Assembly: GCA_045579305.1 (NCBI GenBank)
Contig: JAZNLY010000020.1
Location: 1-11,411, forward strand
DNA: 11,411 nucleotides
DNA from: Fimenecus sp045579305
GTDB taxonomy: Bacteria > Bacillota > Clostridia > Oscillospirales > Acutalibacteraceae
Direction of reading: 5' to 3'
Shown: one piece after another, positions 1 to 6,712 of the stretch
Numbering within the stretch: the stretch's first letter is position 1
How the letters are laid out: each line of letters opens with the position of its first letter
Notes under the pieces: model-generated
The model's input: the letters and a program-made list of their open reading frames with translations, nothing else
Told to the model about the DNA's origin: nothing
The model's database searches: none
Made by a program: the position numbers and the translations under genes

Positions 1-15
1 GCATAGTTTTTCTTG

Positions 16-87
16 GCTCCCCTTGTCAGGGGAGCTGTCATTTTTGCAAAAAAATGACTGAGGGGTAGTCCTTTCTCGCCCTCAGTC
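16..87. repeat. Triple-hairpin intergenic repeat element
   Basis: Three hairpins follow each other without a gap. Hairpin 1 pairs 16-23 with 28-35 (8 bp, TGTC loop). Hairpin 2 pairs 37-45 with 50-58 (9 bp, GCAA loop, a GNRA tetraloop on the plus strand). Hairpin 3 pairs 56-64 with 79-87 (9 bp, core CTGAGGG/CCCTCAG) and shares 56-58 with hairpin 2, so the last two are mutually exclusive in part. The element lies just beyond the stop of the minus-strand PHP gene. From memory, similar 'CTCCCC...GGGGAG...TGACTGAGGGG' blocks are scattered between genes in gut Clostridia, so a dispersed palindromic repeat is the best reading. It may also end or stabilise the PHP transcript. The pairing is seen directly; the repeat family is recalled, not searched. 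Confidence 0.6.
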
Positions 88-93
88 TAATTT

Positions 94-774
94 CTATTTT
101 CTCTTTAATTCATAATCTTTTTTCAACAATTCCTCAACCAATGTTTTATTATCAGTAATCTCCTTGTTAAACCAAATACCGCCCGTACCCAAATCTTCGA
201 TTTCGTGATAATCAGAACCAGATGTGACCAAAAGGTCATATTTTTTTGCCCATATTTCTGCTATATCATTACTTGAATTGTGTCTTGGATTACCATTGAA
301 AATCTCAACACCATCAAGATACTTTGGATTTGTAACTTTCATTCCAACTCTGAATGGATGTGCCTGAAATACTAAAAAACCATTCTCCTGACATAGTTCG
401 TAAAACTTTTTAATGTTAAGATTAAGCAATTCAGGTGTGTTGTAAAGGAATTCTTCTGTGAGACCATAAACGAGATAATCGTTGTCACCCTCACTTGTTC
501 TGAAACGAAGCTCCATACCTAAAAGAACAGGAATTCTGCCGTTGGCTGTCTTTTTAGCAGCCTTGAAGCCACGAAGAAAAAAGTCAACCTTCTTTTTCCA
601 AGGCAAAAGCTCTCTGCCATATTTCATATACGTTGACGGACTTAAATGGTCAGTAACAACAATTCCGTCATAACCTGCGTTTATATATTCCTCAATAGCA
701 ATTTCTGCCTTAACATTAGCACAGTTGCTTGTGTTTTTTGTGTGGAAATGCATTTCGTATAAATATTTTTTCAA
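94..774 (-). CDS. PHP-domain metal-dependent phosphoesterase-like protein
   Basis: A 226-residue protein of the polymerase-and-histidinol-phosphatase (PHP) superfamily, small cytosolic metallohydrolases that cleave phosphate esters. Expected metal-site motifs appear in order: HFH (H9, H11), TDH (D42, H43), GMEL (E88), AHP (H139) and a C-terminal SDYH (D188, H190). The length fits single-domain members. It starts at TTG: its complement is at 772-774, with a TGAGGA ribosome site (complement at 781-786) about 7 nt upstream. The first ATG, at codon 8, would cut into the HxH motif region and has no such site. It is transcribed divergently from the NuoE/F operon. The substrate cannot be told from sequence; histidinol phosphate, other small phosphates or nucleic-acid ends are possible, and no his genes are nearby. 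Confidence 0.85.
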   Translation of the reverse strand: MKKYLYEMHFHTKNTSNCANVKAEIAIEEYINAGYDGIVVTDHLSPSTYMKYGRELLPWKKKVDFFLRGFKAAKKTANGRIPVLLGMELRFRTSEGDNDYLVYGLTEEFLYNTPELLNLNIKKFYELCQENGFLVFQAHPFRVGMKVTNPKYLDGVEIFNGNPRHNSSNDIAEIWAKKYDLLVTSGSDYHEIEDLGTGGIWFNKEITDNKTLVEELLKKDYELKRK

Positions 775-801
775 AATTAATCCTCAATTCTTTATATTTT
801 A

Positions 802-837
802 CAGTTTTATTATATACCCAAAAATCATCAAAGTCGA
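802..837 (-). promoter_or_regulatory. SigA-type promoter for the PHP gene
   Basis: On the minus strand a perfect TATAAT -10 box (complement at 809-814) lies 17 nt downstream of TCGACT (complement at 832-837, 4 of 6 matches to TTGACA). The predicted start is near 802, giving a leader of about 28 nt that contains the TGAGGA ribosome site. Confidence 0.5.
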
Positions 838-871
838 TATATTTTTTGACGAAATTAGAAGAAAATTCTCA

Positions 872-907
872 TTGAAAAATAGTGCGATTTGTATTATTAT
901 ATAGGAT
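872..907 (+). promoter_or_regulatory. SigA-type promoter for the NuoE/F/fusion operon
   Basis: TTGAAA (872-877), a 17-nt spacer and TATTAT (895-900) match the SigA consensus at 5 of 6 positions in each box. The predicted start is near 907. The leader to the chosen ATG at 939 is about 32 nt and carries a TGGAGGG ribosome site at 927-933. Confidence 0.6.
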
Positions 908-909
908 AG

Positions 910-923
910 ATGTTTTTAAACAT
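910..923 (+). promoter_or_regulatory. Inverted repeat at the transcription start, possible operator
   Basis: ATGTTT-TT-AAACAT forms two perfect 6-nt half sites around a 2-nt centre. It sits just after the predicted transcription start and before the ribosome site of the NuoE gene, a position where a bound repressor would block initiation. The redox regulator Rex would be a natural candidate, but its usual TTGTTAA/TTAACAA half sites are spaced differently, so the binding factor is not assigned. Confidence 0.3.
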
Positions 924-938
924 ATCTGGAGGGATATT

Positions 939-1436
939 ATGAGTTGTAACTGTCAGAAAACAACAGATTTTTCACTTCTTGAACCTTGCCTTGAAAAATA
1001 TGCAACTGTTCCAGGAAGTCTTATTACAATATTACAGAATGCACAGGATATTTATGGTTATCTTCCTGTTGATGTGATTTTGCATATTTCACAGAGAACA
1101 GGTATCAAAGTAACTAAAATTATGGGTGTAGCAACTTTCTATTCACAGTTCCGTTTACAGCCTGTCGGCAAATATCTTATTATGCTTTGTCAGGGTACAG
1201 CTTGCCATGTTAACGGTTCATTACAGATTGAAAAAGTAATCAATGAATACCTTGGAATTAAAGATGGTGAAACAACAGAGGATGGACTTTTTACACTTAA
1301 AAATGTGGCTTGTCTTGGTTGTTGCAGTCTTTCACCGGTTATGATGATAAATGATGATACCTATGGTTCATTGACTCCCGAAAAAGCAGTTTCAATATTT
1401 AAAGAATTACAGGAAAAAGCAGGGGATGAAGAATAA
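939..1436 (+). CDS. NuoE/HydC-like thioredoxin-fold [2Fe-2S] subunit
   Basis: A 165-residue subunit of the NADH dehydrogenase 24-kDa family (NuoE, HydC, HndA). An N-terminal helical part (about 1-75) is followed by a thioredoxin-like domain with the family's [2Fe-2S] ligands C84-x4-C89 and C125-x3-C129; C128 is an extra Cys inside the second pair. In related complexes this cluster sits beside the FMN of the NuoF-like subunit. I chose ATG 939, not an upstream in-frame codon at 882, because TGGAGGG (927-933) lies just upstream and the 882 codon overlaps the promoter spacer. The stop overlaps the next start by one base (TAATG), so translation is coupled and the two subunits are probably made in equal amounts. 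Similar proteins serve complex I, [FeFe]-hydrogenases and formate dehydrogenases; the downstream fusion decides which role applies. Confidence 0.9.
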   Translation: MSCNCQKTTDFSLLEPCLEKYATVPGSLITILQNAQDIYGYLPVDVILHISQRTGIKVTKIMGVATFYSQFRLQPVGKYLIMLCQGTACHVNGSLQIEKVINEYLGIKDGETTEDGLFTLKNVACLGCCSLSPVMMINDDTYGSLTPEKAVSIFKELQEKAGDEE

Positions 1437-3181
1437 TGAAAATTGCAGTAGGACAGGGCAGTTGTGGTGTTGCTGCAGGTGCTCAGAAGGCTTATGACAT
1501 TTTAAATTCCAATCTTGATTTGAATAATAATCAGTTGACTGTAACAGGTTGTATTGGTATGTGTTATCTTGAGCCAATCGTTGATGTCTATACTGATGAC
1601 GGACTTCATAGATTTGTAAAGGTCAACAGTGAAGTTGCAGAAAAAATCGCAACAGCAATTAATAATAATGATTTATCATCAGTTTGTGAATTTGAGATTT
1701 CCGATGATGACAAACAGTTTTTAGATAAACAGACAAGAATAGCACTTCGTCATTGTGGTTTGATTAATCCTGAATTTATAGAAGATTATACAAATGACGA
1801 TGGTTACAAGGCGCTTAATAAAGTATTAACTACAATGTCACCTGAAGATGTAATCAAAGAAATTAAGGTTTCAGGTCTTGCTGGTCGTGGTGGTGCAGGT
1901 TTCCCGACTTGGTTCAAGTGGAATGCTGCCCGTCAGTCTGTGGGAGAAAAGAAATACCTTATCTGTAATGCTGACGAAGGTGACCCGGGTGCTTTTATGG
2001 ACAGAGCAGTTATTGAAGGTGACCCGCATAATCTTATTGAAGGTATGCTTATAGGTGCTTATGCCATAGGTGCTACTGAAGCAATTGTTTATGTCCGTGC
2101 AGAATATCCTCTTGCAATCAGAAGACTTCAGAATGCTATTGACCAGGCAAAAGCAAAAGGGTATATCGGTCAGAATATTATGGGCACAGACTTTTCTTGT
2201 GATTTCAGAATAAAAGCAGGTGCAGGTGCATTTGTATGTGGTGAAGAAACTGCTCTTATTGAATCACTTGAAGGCTCTCGTGGAATGCCTCGACTTAAAC
2301 CACCATTCCCTGCACAATCAGGTTATTGGCATAAACCATCCAATATAAATAACGTTGAAACATTTGCAAACGTCAGTTGGATAATTCTTAACGGTGGTAA
2401 TGCGTTCTCATCAATGGGTACAGAAAATAGCAAGGGCACCAAGGTTTTTGCTCTTACAGGCAAAATCAAACGTGGTGGACTTGTTGAAATACCAATGGGA
2501 AAAACTCTCCGTGATGTTATCTTTGACATTGGTGGTGGCATTAAAAATAACAAGAAAATTAAAGCAGTCCAGATGGGTGGTCCGTCAGGTGGCTGTATCC
2601 CTGAAGAATTACTTGATACTGTGATTGACTATAAGGCGTTGTCACAGACAGGCGCAATTATGGGTTCAGGTGGTATGGTTGTAATGGACGATAGCACTTG
2701 TATGGTAGAAATGGCTCGTTTCTTCCTTGACTTTACAGCAAAAGAGTCATGTGGCAAATGTGTCCATTGTCGTCTTGGCACAAAGAGAATGCTTGAAATT
2801 CTTACTCGTATTACAGAGGGTAATGGTAAAGAAGACGATATTGAATTGTTAGAAGAACTTTGTCTTGCTATTAAGGATGGTGCGTTGTGTGGACTTGGCC
2901 AGACAGCACCTAACCCTGTACTTACAACATTAAAATACTTTAAAAATGAATATATTGAGCATATCGTTGGTAAAAAATGTGCTGCACACGAATGTACAAG
3001 TCTTCTTCGTTATGAGATAAATGAAGATGCTTGTAAGGGTTGTACACTTTGTGCGAAAAAATGTCCTGTTGGTGCTATAAGTGGAACAGTTAAAAATCCT
3101 CATAAGATTGATATGGCTCAATGTATTAAGTGCGGAAACTGTGTATCAGTTTGTCGATTCAATGCTGTGGAGGGGAAATAA
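1436..3181 (+). CDS. NuoF/HydB-like FMN- and NADH-binding subunit with C-terminal 2x[4Fe-4S] ferredoxin domain
   Basis: A 581-residue flavoprotein of the HydB type, longer than complex-I NuoF because it has both an N-terminal thioredoxin-like domain and a C-terminal ferredoxin domain. Domains in order: an [2Fe-2S]-type domain (1-80, C10, C39, C43); the FMN/NADH Rossmann-like core with GLAGRGGAGFP (147-157) and NADEGDPGAF (178-187); an SLBB-type region (about 330-410); a helical bundle [4Fe-4S] site (C439, C442, C445, C485); and two ferredoxin clusters (C533/536/539/543 and C563/566/569/573). By family, it oxidises or reduces NAD(H) at FMN and passes electrons along the clusters; HydBC pairs are the core of electron-bifurcating hydrogenases. 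Oddity: the usual first Cys of the N-terminal cluster is V5, leaving three visible ligands. It overlaps the NuoE-like stop by 1 nt, and the fusion gene starts right after its stop. Confidence 0.92.
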   Translation: MKIAVGQGSCGVAAGAQKAYDILNSNLDLNNNQLTVTGCIGMCYLEPIVDVYTDDGLHRFVKVNSEVAEKIATAINNNDLSSVCEFEISDDDKQFLDKQTRIALRHCGLINPEFIEDYTNDDGYKALNKVLTTMSPEDVIKEIKVSGLAGRGGAGFPTWFKWNAARQSVGEKKYLICNADEGDPGAFMDRAVIEGDPHNLIEGMLIGAYAIGATEAIVYVRAEYPLAIRRLQNAIDQAKAKGYIGQNIMGTDFSCDFRIKAGAGAFVCGEETALIESLEGSRGMPRLKPPFPAQSGYWHKPSNINNVETFANVSWIILNGGNAFSSMGTENSKGTKVFALTGKIKRGGLVEIPMGKTLRDVIFDIGGGIKNNKKIKAVQMGGPSGGCIPEELLDTVIDYKALSQTGAIMGSGGMVVMDDSTCMVEMARFFLDFTAKESCGKCVHCRLGTKRMLEILTRITEGNGKEDDIELLEELCLAIKDGALCGLGQTAPNPVLTTLKYFKNEYIEHIVGKKCAAHECTSLLRYEINEDACKGCTLCAKKCPVGAISGTVKNPHKIDMAQCIKCGNCVSVCRFNAVEGK

Positions 3182-5809
3182 TTGAGTATTACATTAACAA
3201 TTGACGGTAAAAAGTTAATAGCGGAAGAGGGCTCAACAATACTTAATGTTGCCACACAGAATGGAATAAAAATTCCTAATCTTTGTTATGATGGCAGAGT
3301 TGAACTTTATGGTGCTTGTGGTCTTTGTACAGTAGAGGTTGAGGGTATCCCAAAACTTCTTCGTGCTTGTTCAACAAAGGTCAGCGATGGAATGGTAGTA
3401 CATACACAGACAGAAAGAGTAAAAGCATCACGAAAAGTTGCTCTTGAACTTCTTCTTTCTGACCACACAGGTGACTGTGTTGCACCTTGCAGTAAGGCTT
3501 GTCCGGCTGGTACAGACTGTCAGGGATATGTTGGTCTTATTGCTAATGGTGAATATACAGAGGCAGTAAAACTTATTAAAGAAAAGTTGCCACTTCCTGC
3601 GTCAATCGGTAGAATTTGTCCTCATCCTTGTGAAAAACAGTGCAGAAGACAGTATGTTGATGAACCGGTTTCAATTGCATTTCTTAAAAGTTTTGTTGCA
3701 GATATGGATTTGTCAAGGGAAACATATTTCCCTGAAATTGAGTCTGACACAAATAAAAAGGTTGCAATTATTGGTGGTGGTCCTGCAGGTCTTACAGCAG
3801 CATATTTCCTTCGTAAACAAGGTCACAGTGTAACTGTATATGAGCAGATGCCAAAAATGGGTGGTATGCTACGTTATGGTATTCCTGAATACAGACTTCC
3901 AAAAGCAGTTTTAGATAAAGAAATCAAGCTCATTGAAGATATGGGTGTTGAACTCAAAAATAATGTGAATATCGGAAAAGATATTTCATTTGATGCAATA
4001 AAAAATGACTATGATGCAACACTCGTTGCAATCGGTGCCTGGAACAGTAGTAAAATGCGAGTTCAGGGTGAAGACCTCCAGGGCGTATGGGGTGGTATTG
4101 ACTTCCTTCGTGAGGTAGCACTTGGAAATAAACCTGAAATTGGTAAAAATGTGGCAGTTTGTGGTGGTGGTAACACTGCGATGGACGCTTGCCGTGTTGC
4201 AGTACGACTTGGTGCAGAAAATGTGTACGTTATTTATCGTCGTACAAAGGATGAAATGCCTGCTGACCCTCAGGAAATTCTTGAGTCAGAAGAAGAGGGC
4301 GTAGTATATAAATTCCTTACAAATCCTATTGAATTCACAGGTGAAAACGGAAAGCTTAATGGTGTAATTCTTCAAAAAATGGAACTCGGCGAGCCTGACG
4401 AAAGTGGTCGTCGCAGACCTGTTGCAATAGAAGGTGCAACGGAAGAAATCGCACTTGATTCAGTGATTATGGCAATCGGTCAGTATCCAAATCTTATTGG
4501 TTTTGAAAGCCTTGAAGCAACCCGTAAAAATACAATTTCAGCAGATGAAAGCCGATTTACGACTTCACTTGAAGGCGTATTTGCAGTTGGTGATGCAACC
4601 AATAAGGGTGCAGATATTGCAATTGCAGCAATCGGTGAAGCTCAGAAAGCATCTGTTATAATTGACAGATACTTAAATGGTGAAACAGTAGGGTATAAAA
4701 AGCCATATTTTGTTGAAAGAGATAGTAAATCAATTGACTATTCAAAATTTGAAAAATCACCAAGAGCAAAAATGCCACATATGGCACCTGCTGACAGAAA
4801 AACTAACTTCAAGGAAGTAAACTTCGGTTTCACAGAAGAAACGGCAAAGAAAGAGGCAAATCGTTGCCTTGAATGTGGTTGCCACGACTATTTTGAATGT
4901 AAACTTATTTCCTATGCAAACGATTATGACGTAAAACCATCAAGGTTTGCAGGCGAAAAGCATAACCGTAATCAGGAAAATGCAAATGACCTTATAAGCA
5001 GAAACACAGATAAATGTATCCTCTGCGGACTTTGTGTAAGAGTCTGTGAAGAGGTTATGGGTAAGTCTGCAATCGGACTTATAAATCGAGGTTTCAATAC
5101 TTTTGTTGAGCCTGAACTGGGCAAACCACTCAAGGAAACTGCTTGTATTGCTTGTGGTCAGTGTGTCGCACTTTGTCCGACAGGTGCATTACGCGAAAAA
5201 ACTGCATTTGCAAAGAGCGTTCCGGTCAAGGAAAACTCAGTTAAGAGTATCTGCACAAATTGTTCAAATCTTTGTGATGTTGATTATCGTTATATCGGTT
5301 CAACAGTTACCCGAGCATTACCTGTTAACAATGGTATTCTTTGCAAGGGTGGTCGCTTCGGTGTCCTTGAGAGCCAAGTACAAACAACGGGTTTTGATGC
5401 ATTATTTAAAACCGATATAATCGTAATCAGTGGTAAAGTTTCAACAGAAACAGCATTTGTTCTTAAAAAATATGCAGAAGAAAATGAAAAACAAATTTTC
5501 ACAACTGCAAAGGAAACCGATGCAAACTATTATGCGATTTCAAAACTTAACATTCCACAATATAATGGTAATGTACAGAATGCAATAGAAACTTCCAACT
5601 ATTGTGAAAACGGAACATTCTTCGATAAATATGGTAATAAACGAGTACAGAATGCAATCTTCAATGGCAAAAACCTTGCTGATTATGTAAATAGTAAACT
5701 CAATTTACCATACAATGATATAACTGCCGAAGCAATCAAAGCAATTAATGCAATCTCAACAGGCAAAGTCACAAATGAAGAAATAATAAATGCAAGTAAA
5801 CTTTTTTAA
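3182..5809 (+). CDS. Fusion subunit: NuoG/HydA-like N-terminus + GltD/NfnB-like FAD-NAD(P)H module + [4Fe-4S] domains
   Basis: An 875-residue fusion starting at TTG directly after the upstream TAA, with GGAGGGG at 3169-3175. Domains: plant-type [2Fe-2S] ferredoxin (C35, C46, C49, C63); a Cys-rich helical [4Fe-4S] domain of the GltD/dihydropyrimidine-dehydrogenase type (C99-C113; C146, C150, C154) preceded by H95; an FAD site GGGPAG (198-203); an NAD(P)H site GGGNTAMD (328-335) with YRR (352-354), the arrangement that favours NADPH in the GltD family; a second FAD contact AVGDA (468-472); C562/565/567/573; two ferredoxin clusters (C612/615/618/622 and C655/658/661/665P); and a molybdopterin-oxidoreductase-like [4Fe-4S] site (C691, C694, C698, C721). 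The tail (730-875) resembles a short, degraded start of a NuoG-like fold. No H-cluster motif and no molybdopterin domain follow. I infer a third subunit adding NAD(P)H to a HydBC-like core, perhaps an NADH-, NADPH- and ferredoxin-linked bifurcating enzyme; the reaction is unproven. Confidence 0.88.
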   Translation: MSITLTIDGKKLIAEEGSTILNVATQNGIKIPNLCYDGRVELYGACGLCTVEVEGIPKLLRACSTKVSDGMVVHTQTERVKASRKVALELLLSDHTGDCVAPCSKACPAGTDCQGYVGLIANGEYTEAVKLIKEKLPLPASIGRICPHPCEKQCRRQYVDEPVSIAFLKSFVADMDLSRETYFPEIESDTNKKVAIIGGGPAGLTAAYFLRKQGHSVTVYEQMPKMGGMLRYGIPEYRLPKAVLDKEIKLIEDMGVELKNNVNIGKDISFDAIKNDYDATLVAIGAWNSSKMRVQGEDLQGVWGGIDFLREVALGNKPEIGKNVAVCGGGNTAMDACRVAVRLGAENVYVIYRRTKDEMPADPQEILESEEEGVVYKFLTNPIEFTGENGKLNGVILQKMELGEPDESGRRRPVAIEGATEEIALDSVIMAIGQYPNLIGFESLEATRKNTISADESRFTTSLEGVFAVGDATNKGADIAIAAIGEAQKASVIIDRYLNGETVGYKKPYFVERDSKSIDYSKFEKSPRAKMPHMAPADRKTNFKEVNFGFTEETAKKEANRCLECGCHDYFECKLISYANDYDVKPSRFAGEKHNRNQENANDLISRNTDKCILCGLCVRVCEEVMGKSAIGLINRGFNTFVEPELGKPLKETACIACGQCVALCPTGALREKTAFAKSVPVKENSVKSICTNCSNLCDVDYRYIGSTVTRALPVNNGILCKGGRFGVLESQVQTTGFDALFKTDIIVISGKVSTETAFVLKKYAEENEKQIFTTAKETDANYYAISKLNIPQYNGNVQNAIETSNYCENGTFFDKYGNKRVQNAIFNGKNLADYVNSKLNLPYNDITAEAIKAINAISTGKVTNEEIINASKLF

Positions 5810-5814
5810 TAGTA

Positions 5815-5855
5815 TAAAGTAGGGGACGATGCCCACATCGTCCTTTTTACTTTTA
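5815..5855 (+). terminator. Rho-independent terminator of the NuoE/F/fusion operon
   Basis: A perfect 8-bp stem GGACGATG (5824-5831) and CATCGTCC (5836-5843) with a CCCA loop is followed at once by TTTTTAC and more T residues. The flanking AAAGTA and TACTTT can extend the pairing across a small internal loop. It begins only 14 nt after the stop codon. Confidence 0.8.
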
Positions 5856-5891
5856 TTGACAAACAATCTTTGAAATGTTATATTTGGATAA
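5856..5891 (+). promoter_or_regulatory. Near-consensus SigA promoter for the CxxC gene
   Basis: A perfect TTGACA (5856-5861), a 17-nt spacer and TATATT (5879-5884, 5 of 6 matches to TATAAT). The predicted start is near 5891. It begins immediately after the preceding terminator's T tract, so the next gene is an independent unit. Confidence 0.65.
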
Positions 5892-5924
5892 ATTAAGTTT
5901 TTTAATTGACAAGGAATGATGACG

Positions 5925-6587
5925 ATGACCTATGCAGAAAAGAATTGGGGCGATTGTAGTAATGCAGTTGCTTACAGCTTGAATTTCGTTCAAATTTGTT
6001 ATCTTGCAGATAGTAAAGGATGGTCTGATTTTTTTACGAGCAGTTGCAGTTCTTGTGAAAGATATGATGTGCAAATTAAAAATCTTCAATATCCTAAATC
6101 AAGATTTTCAAAAAAGGATTATTTTTATCTTGATATTGGATATTACGGAGTTTCAACAAATCTATATAATGATATGATTGAGTTTGGAGTGAACAAGGAT
6201 AATTTTAAACCGATATACAATACAGACGAAACGTTGATTTTAGGTTATCAAATTGTGCCAATAACTATACTATCACCGATTTGTGATGAAAATTATATGA
6301 CAGAAGTGGATGTGTGTCATAAATGTGGTGGCAAAATTTATGAATATTTTGATGATTCAAATAGTGATATTGCGTATGATGGATTGGGATATCCTGTTTA
6401 TATAACCGAAGAAGTATTAAAAAATCTTAAAAGTTTAAATAGAACATTTGAAAATACTGACACCATAATATCATTGGAATTATATGAGTATTTAATTAAG
6501 AAATATCCAAAACTTGAATGCAGACCTGTTTTTGTGGGTGATTTAAAACAAGATGGTGAATATATCAGATTGAGCAAAACTAAATAA
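5925..6587 (+). CDS. Unknown protein with two CxxC pairs (cassette-like, possibly immunity-like)
   Basis: I do not recognise this 220-residue protein with confidence. It has no signal peptide or membrane segment and two Cys pairs, CSSC (C41, C44) and CHKCGG (C131, C134), which could bind one zinc ion or two. The C-terminal part (about 155-205) alternates aromatic and aliphatic residues and contains ISLELYEYL and RPVFVG. This loosely recalls 'double-CxxCG' or DUF1629-like proteins that often act as toxin immunity factors; that link is a guess, and no toxin gene is in the window. Start choice: ATGs at 5916, 5919 and 5925 are in frame. AAGGA (5911-5915) touches the first and is 9 nt from the third, so 5925 fits best. 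The gene has its own promoter and terminator and looks more AT-rich than its neighbours, as acquired genes often do. Confidence 0.7.
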   Translation: MTYAEKNWGDCSNAVAYSLNFVQICYLADSKGWSDFFTSSCSSCERYDVQIKNLQYPKSRFSKKDYFYLDIGYYGVSTNLYNDMIEFGVNKDNFKPIYNTDETLILGYQIVPITILSPICDENYMTEVDVCHKCGGKIYEYFDDSNSDIAYDGLGYPVYITEEVLKNLKSLNRTFENTDTIISLELYEYLIKKYPKLECRPVFVGDLKQDGEYIRLSKTK

Positions 6588-6600
6588 GTTTATATATAGA

Positions 6601-6636
6601 AAAGAGCGATTCACAAATCGCCCTTTTACTTTTTTG
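6601..6636 (+). terminator. Rho-independent terminator after the CxxC gene
   Basis: The stem pairs 6601-6612 with 6617-6628 (core GCGATT/AATCGC, CACA loop) with one A/C mismatch, and is followed by ACTTTTTT. It starts 14 nt after the stop. Its outer A/T arms could also support termination on the opposite strand. Confidence 0.7.
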
Positions 6637-6666
6637 TAAATTATATGTTAATAAATAATCATTGTA

Positions 6667-6702
6667 TTGCTAAAAAAATGGTAATGTGATATTATATTTC
6701 AG
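6667..6702 (+). promoter_or_regulatory. Possible SigA promoter for the metF operon
   Basis: TTGCTA (6667-6672, 4 of 6), a 17-nt spacer and TATTAT (6690-6695, 5 of 6). The predicted start near 6702 would fall within the AGGTGA ribosome site (6701-6706), so the leader would be very short. The true start may lie a little upstream. No riboswitch-sized leader exists here. Confidence 0.4.
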
Positions 6703-6712
6703 GTGAATGTTT

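Noticed and set aside
2323..2553. Minus-strand reading frame inside the NuoF-like gene
   Set aside because: It is antisense to a fully conserved coding region, has no ribosome site and no recognisable domain. The same applies to the other antisense or out-of-frame stretches within real genes.
3182..5809. The third operon gene as an [FeFe]-hydrogenase catalytic subunit (HydA)
   Set aside because: The N-terminal ferredoxin part fits, but no H-cluster motifs (TSCCP-, MPC- or GGGQP-type) are present; a GltD-like module and extra ferredoxin sites fill the protein instead.
939..5809. Part of a respiratory complex I operon
   Set aside because: No membrane subunit genes or quinone-module genes are in the window, the NuoF-like protein has HydB-type extra domains, and the operon ends at a strong terminator.
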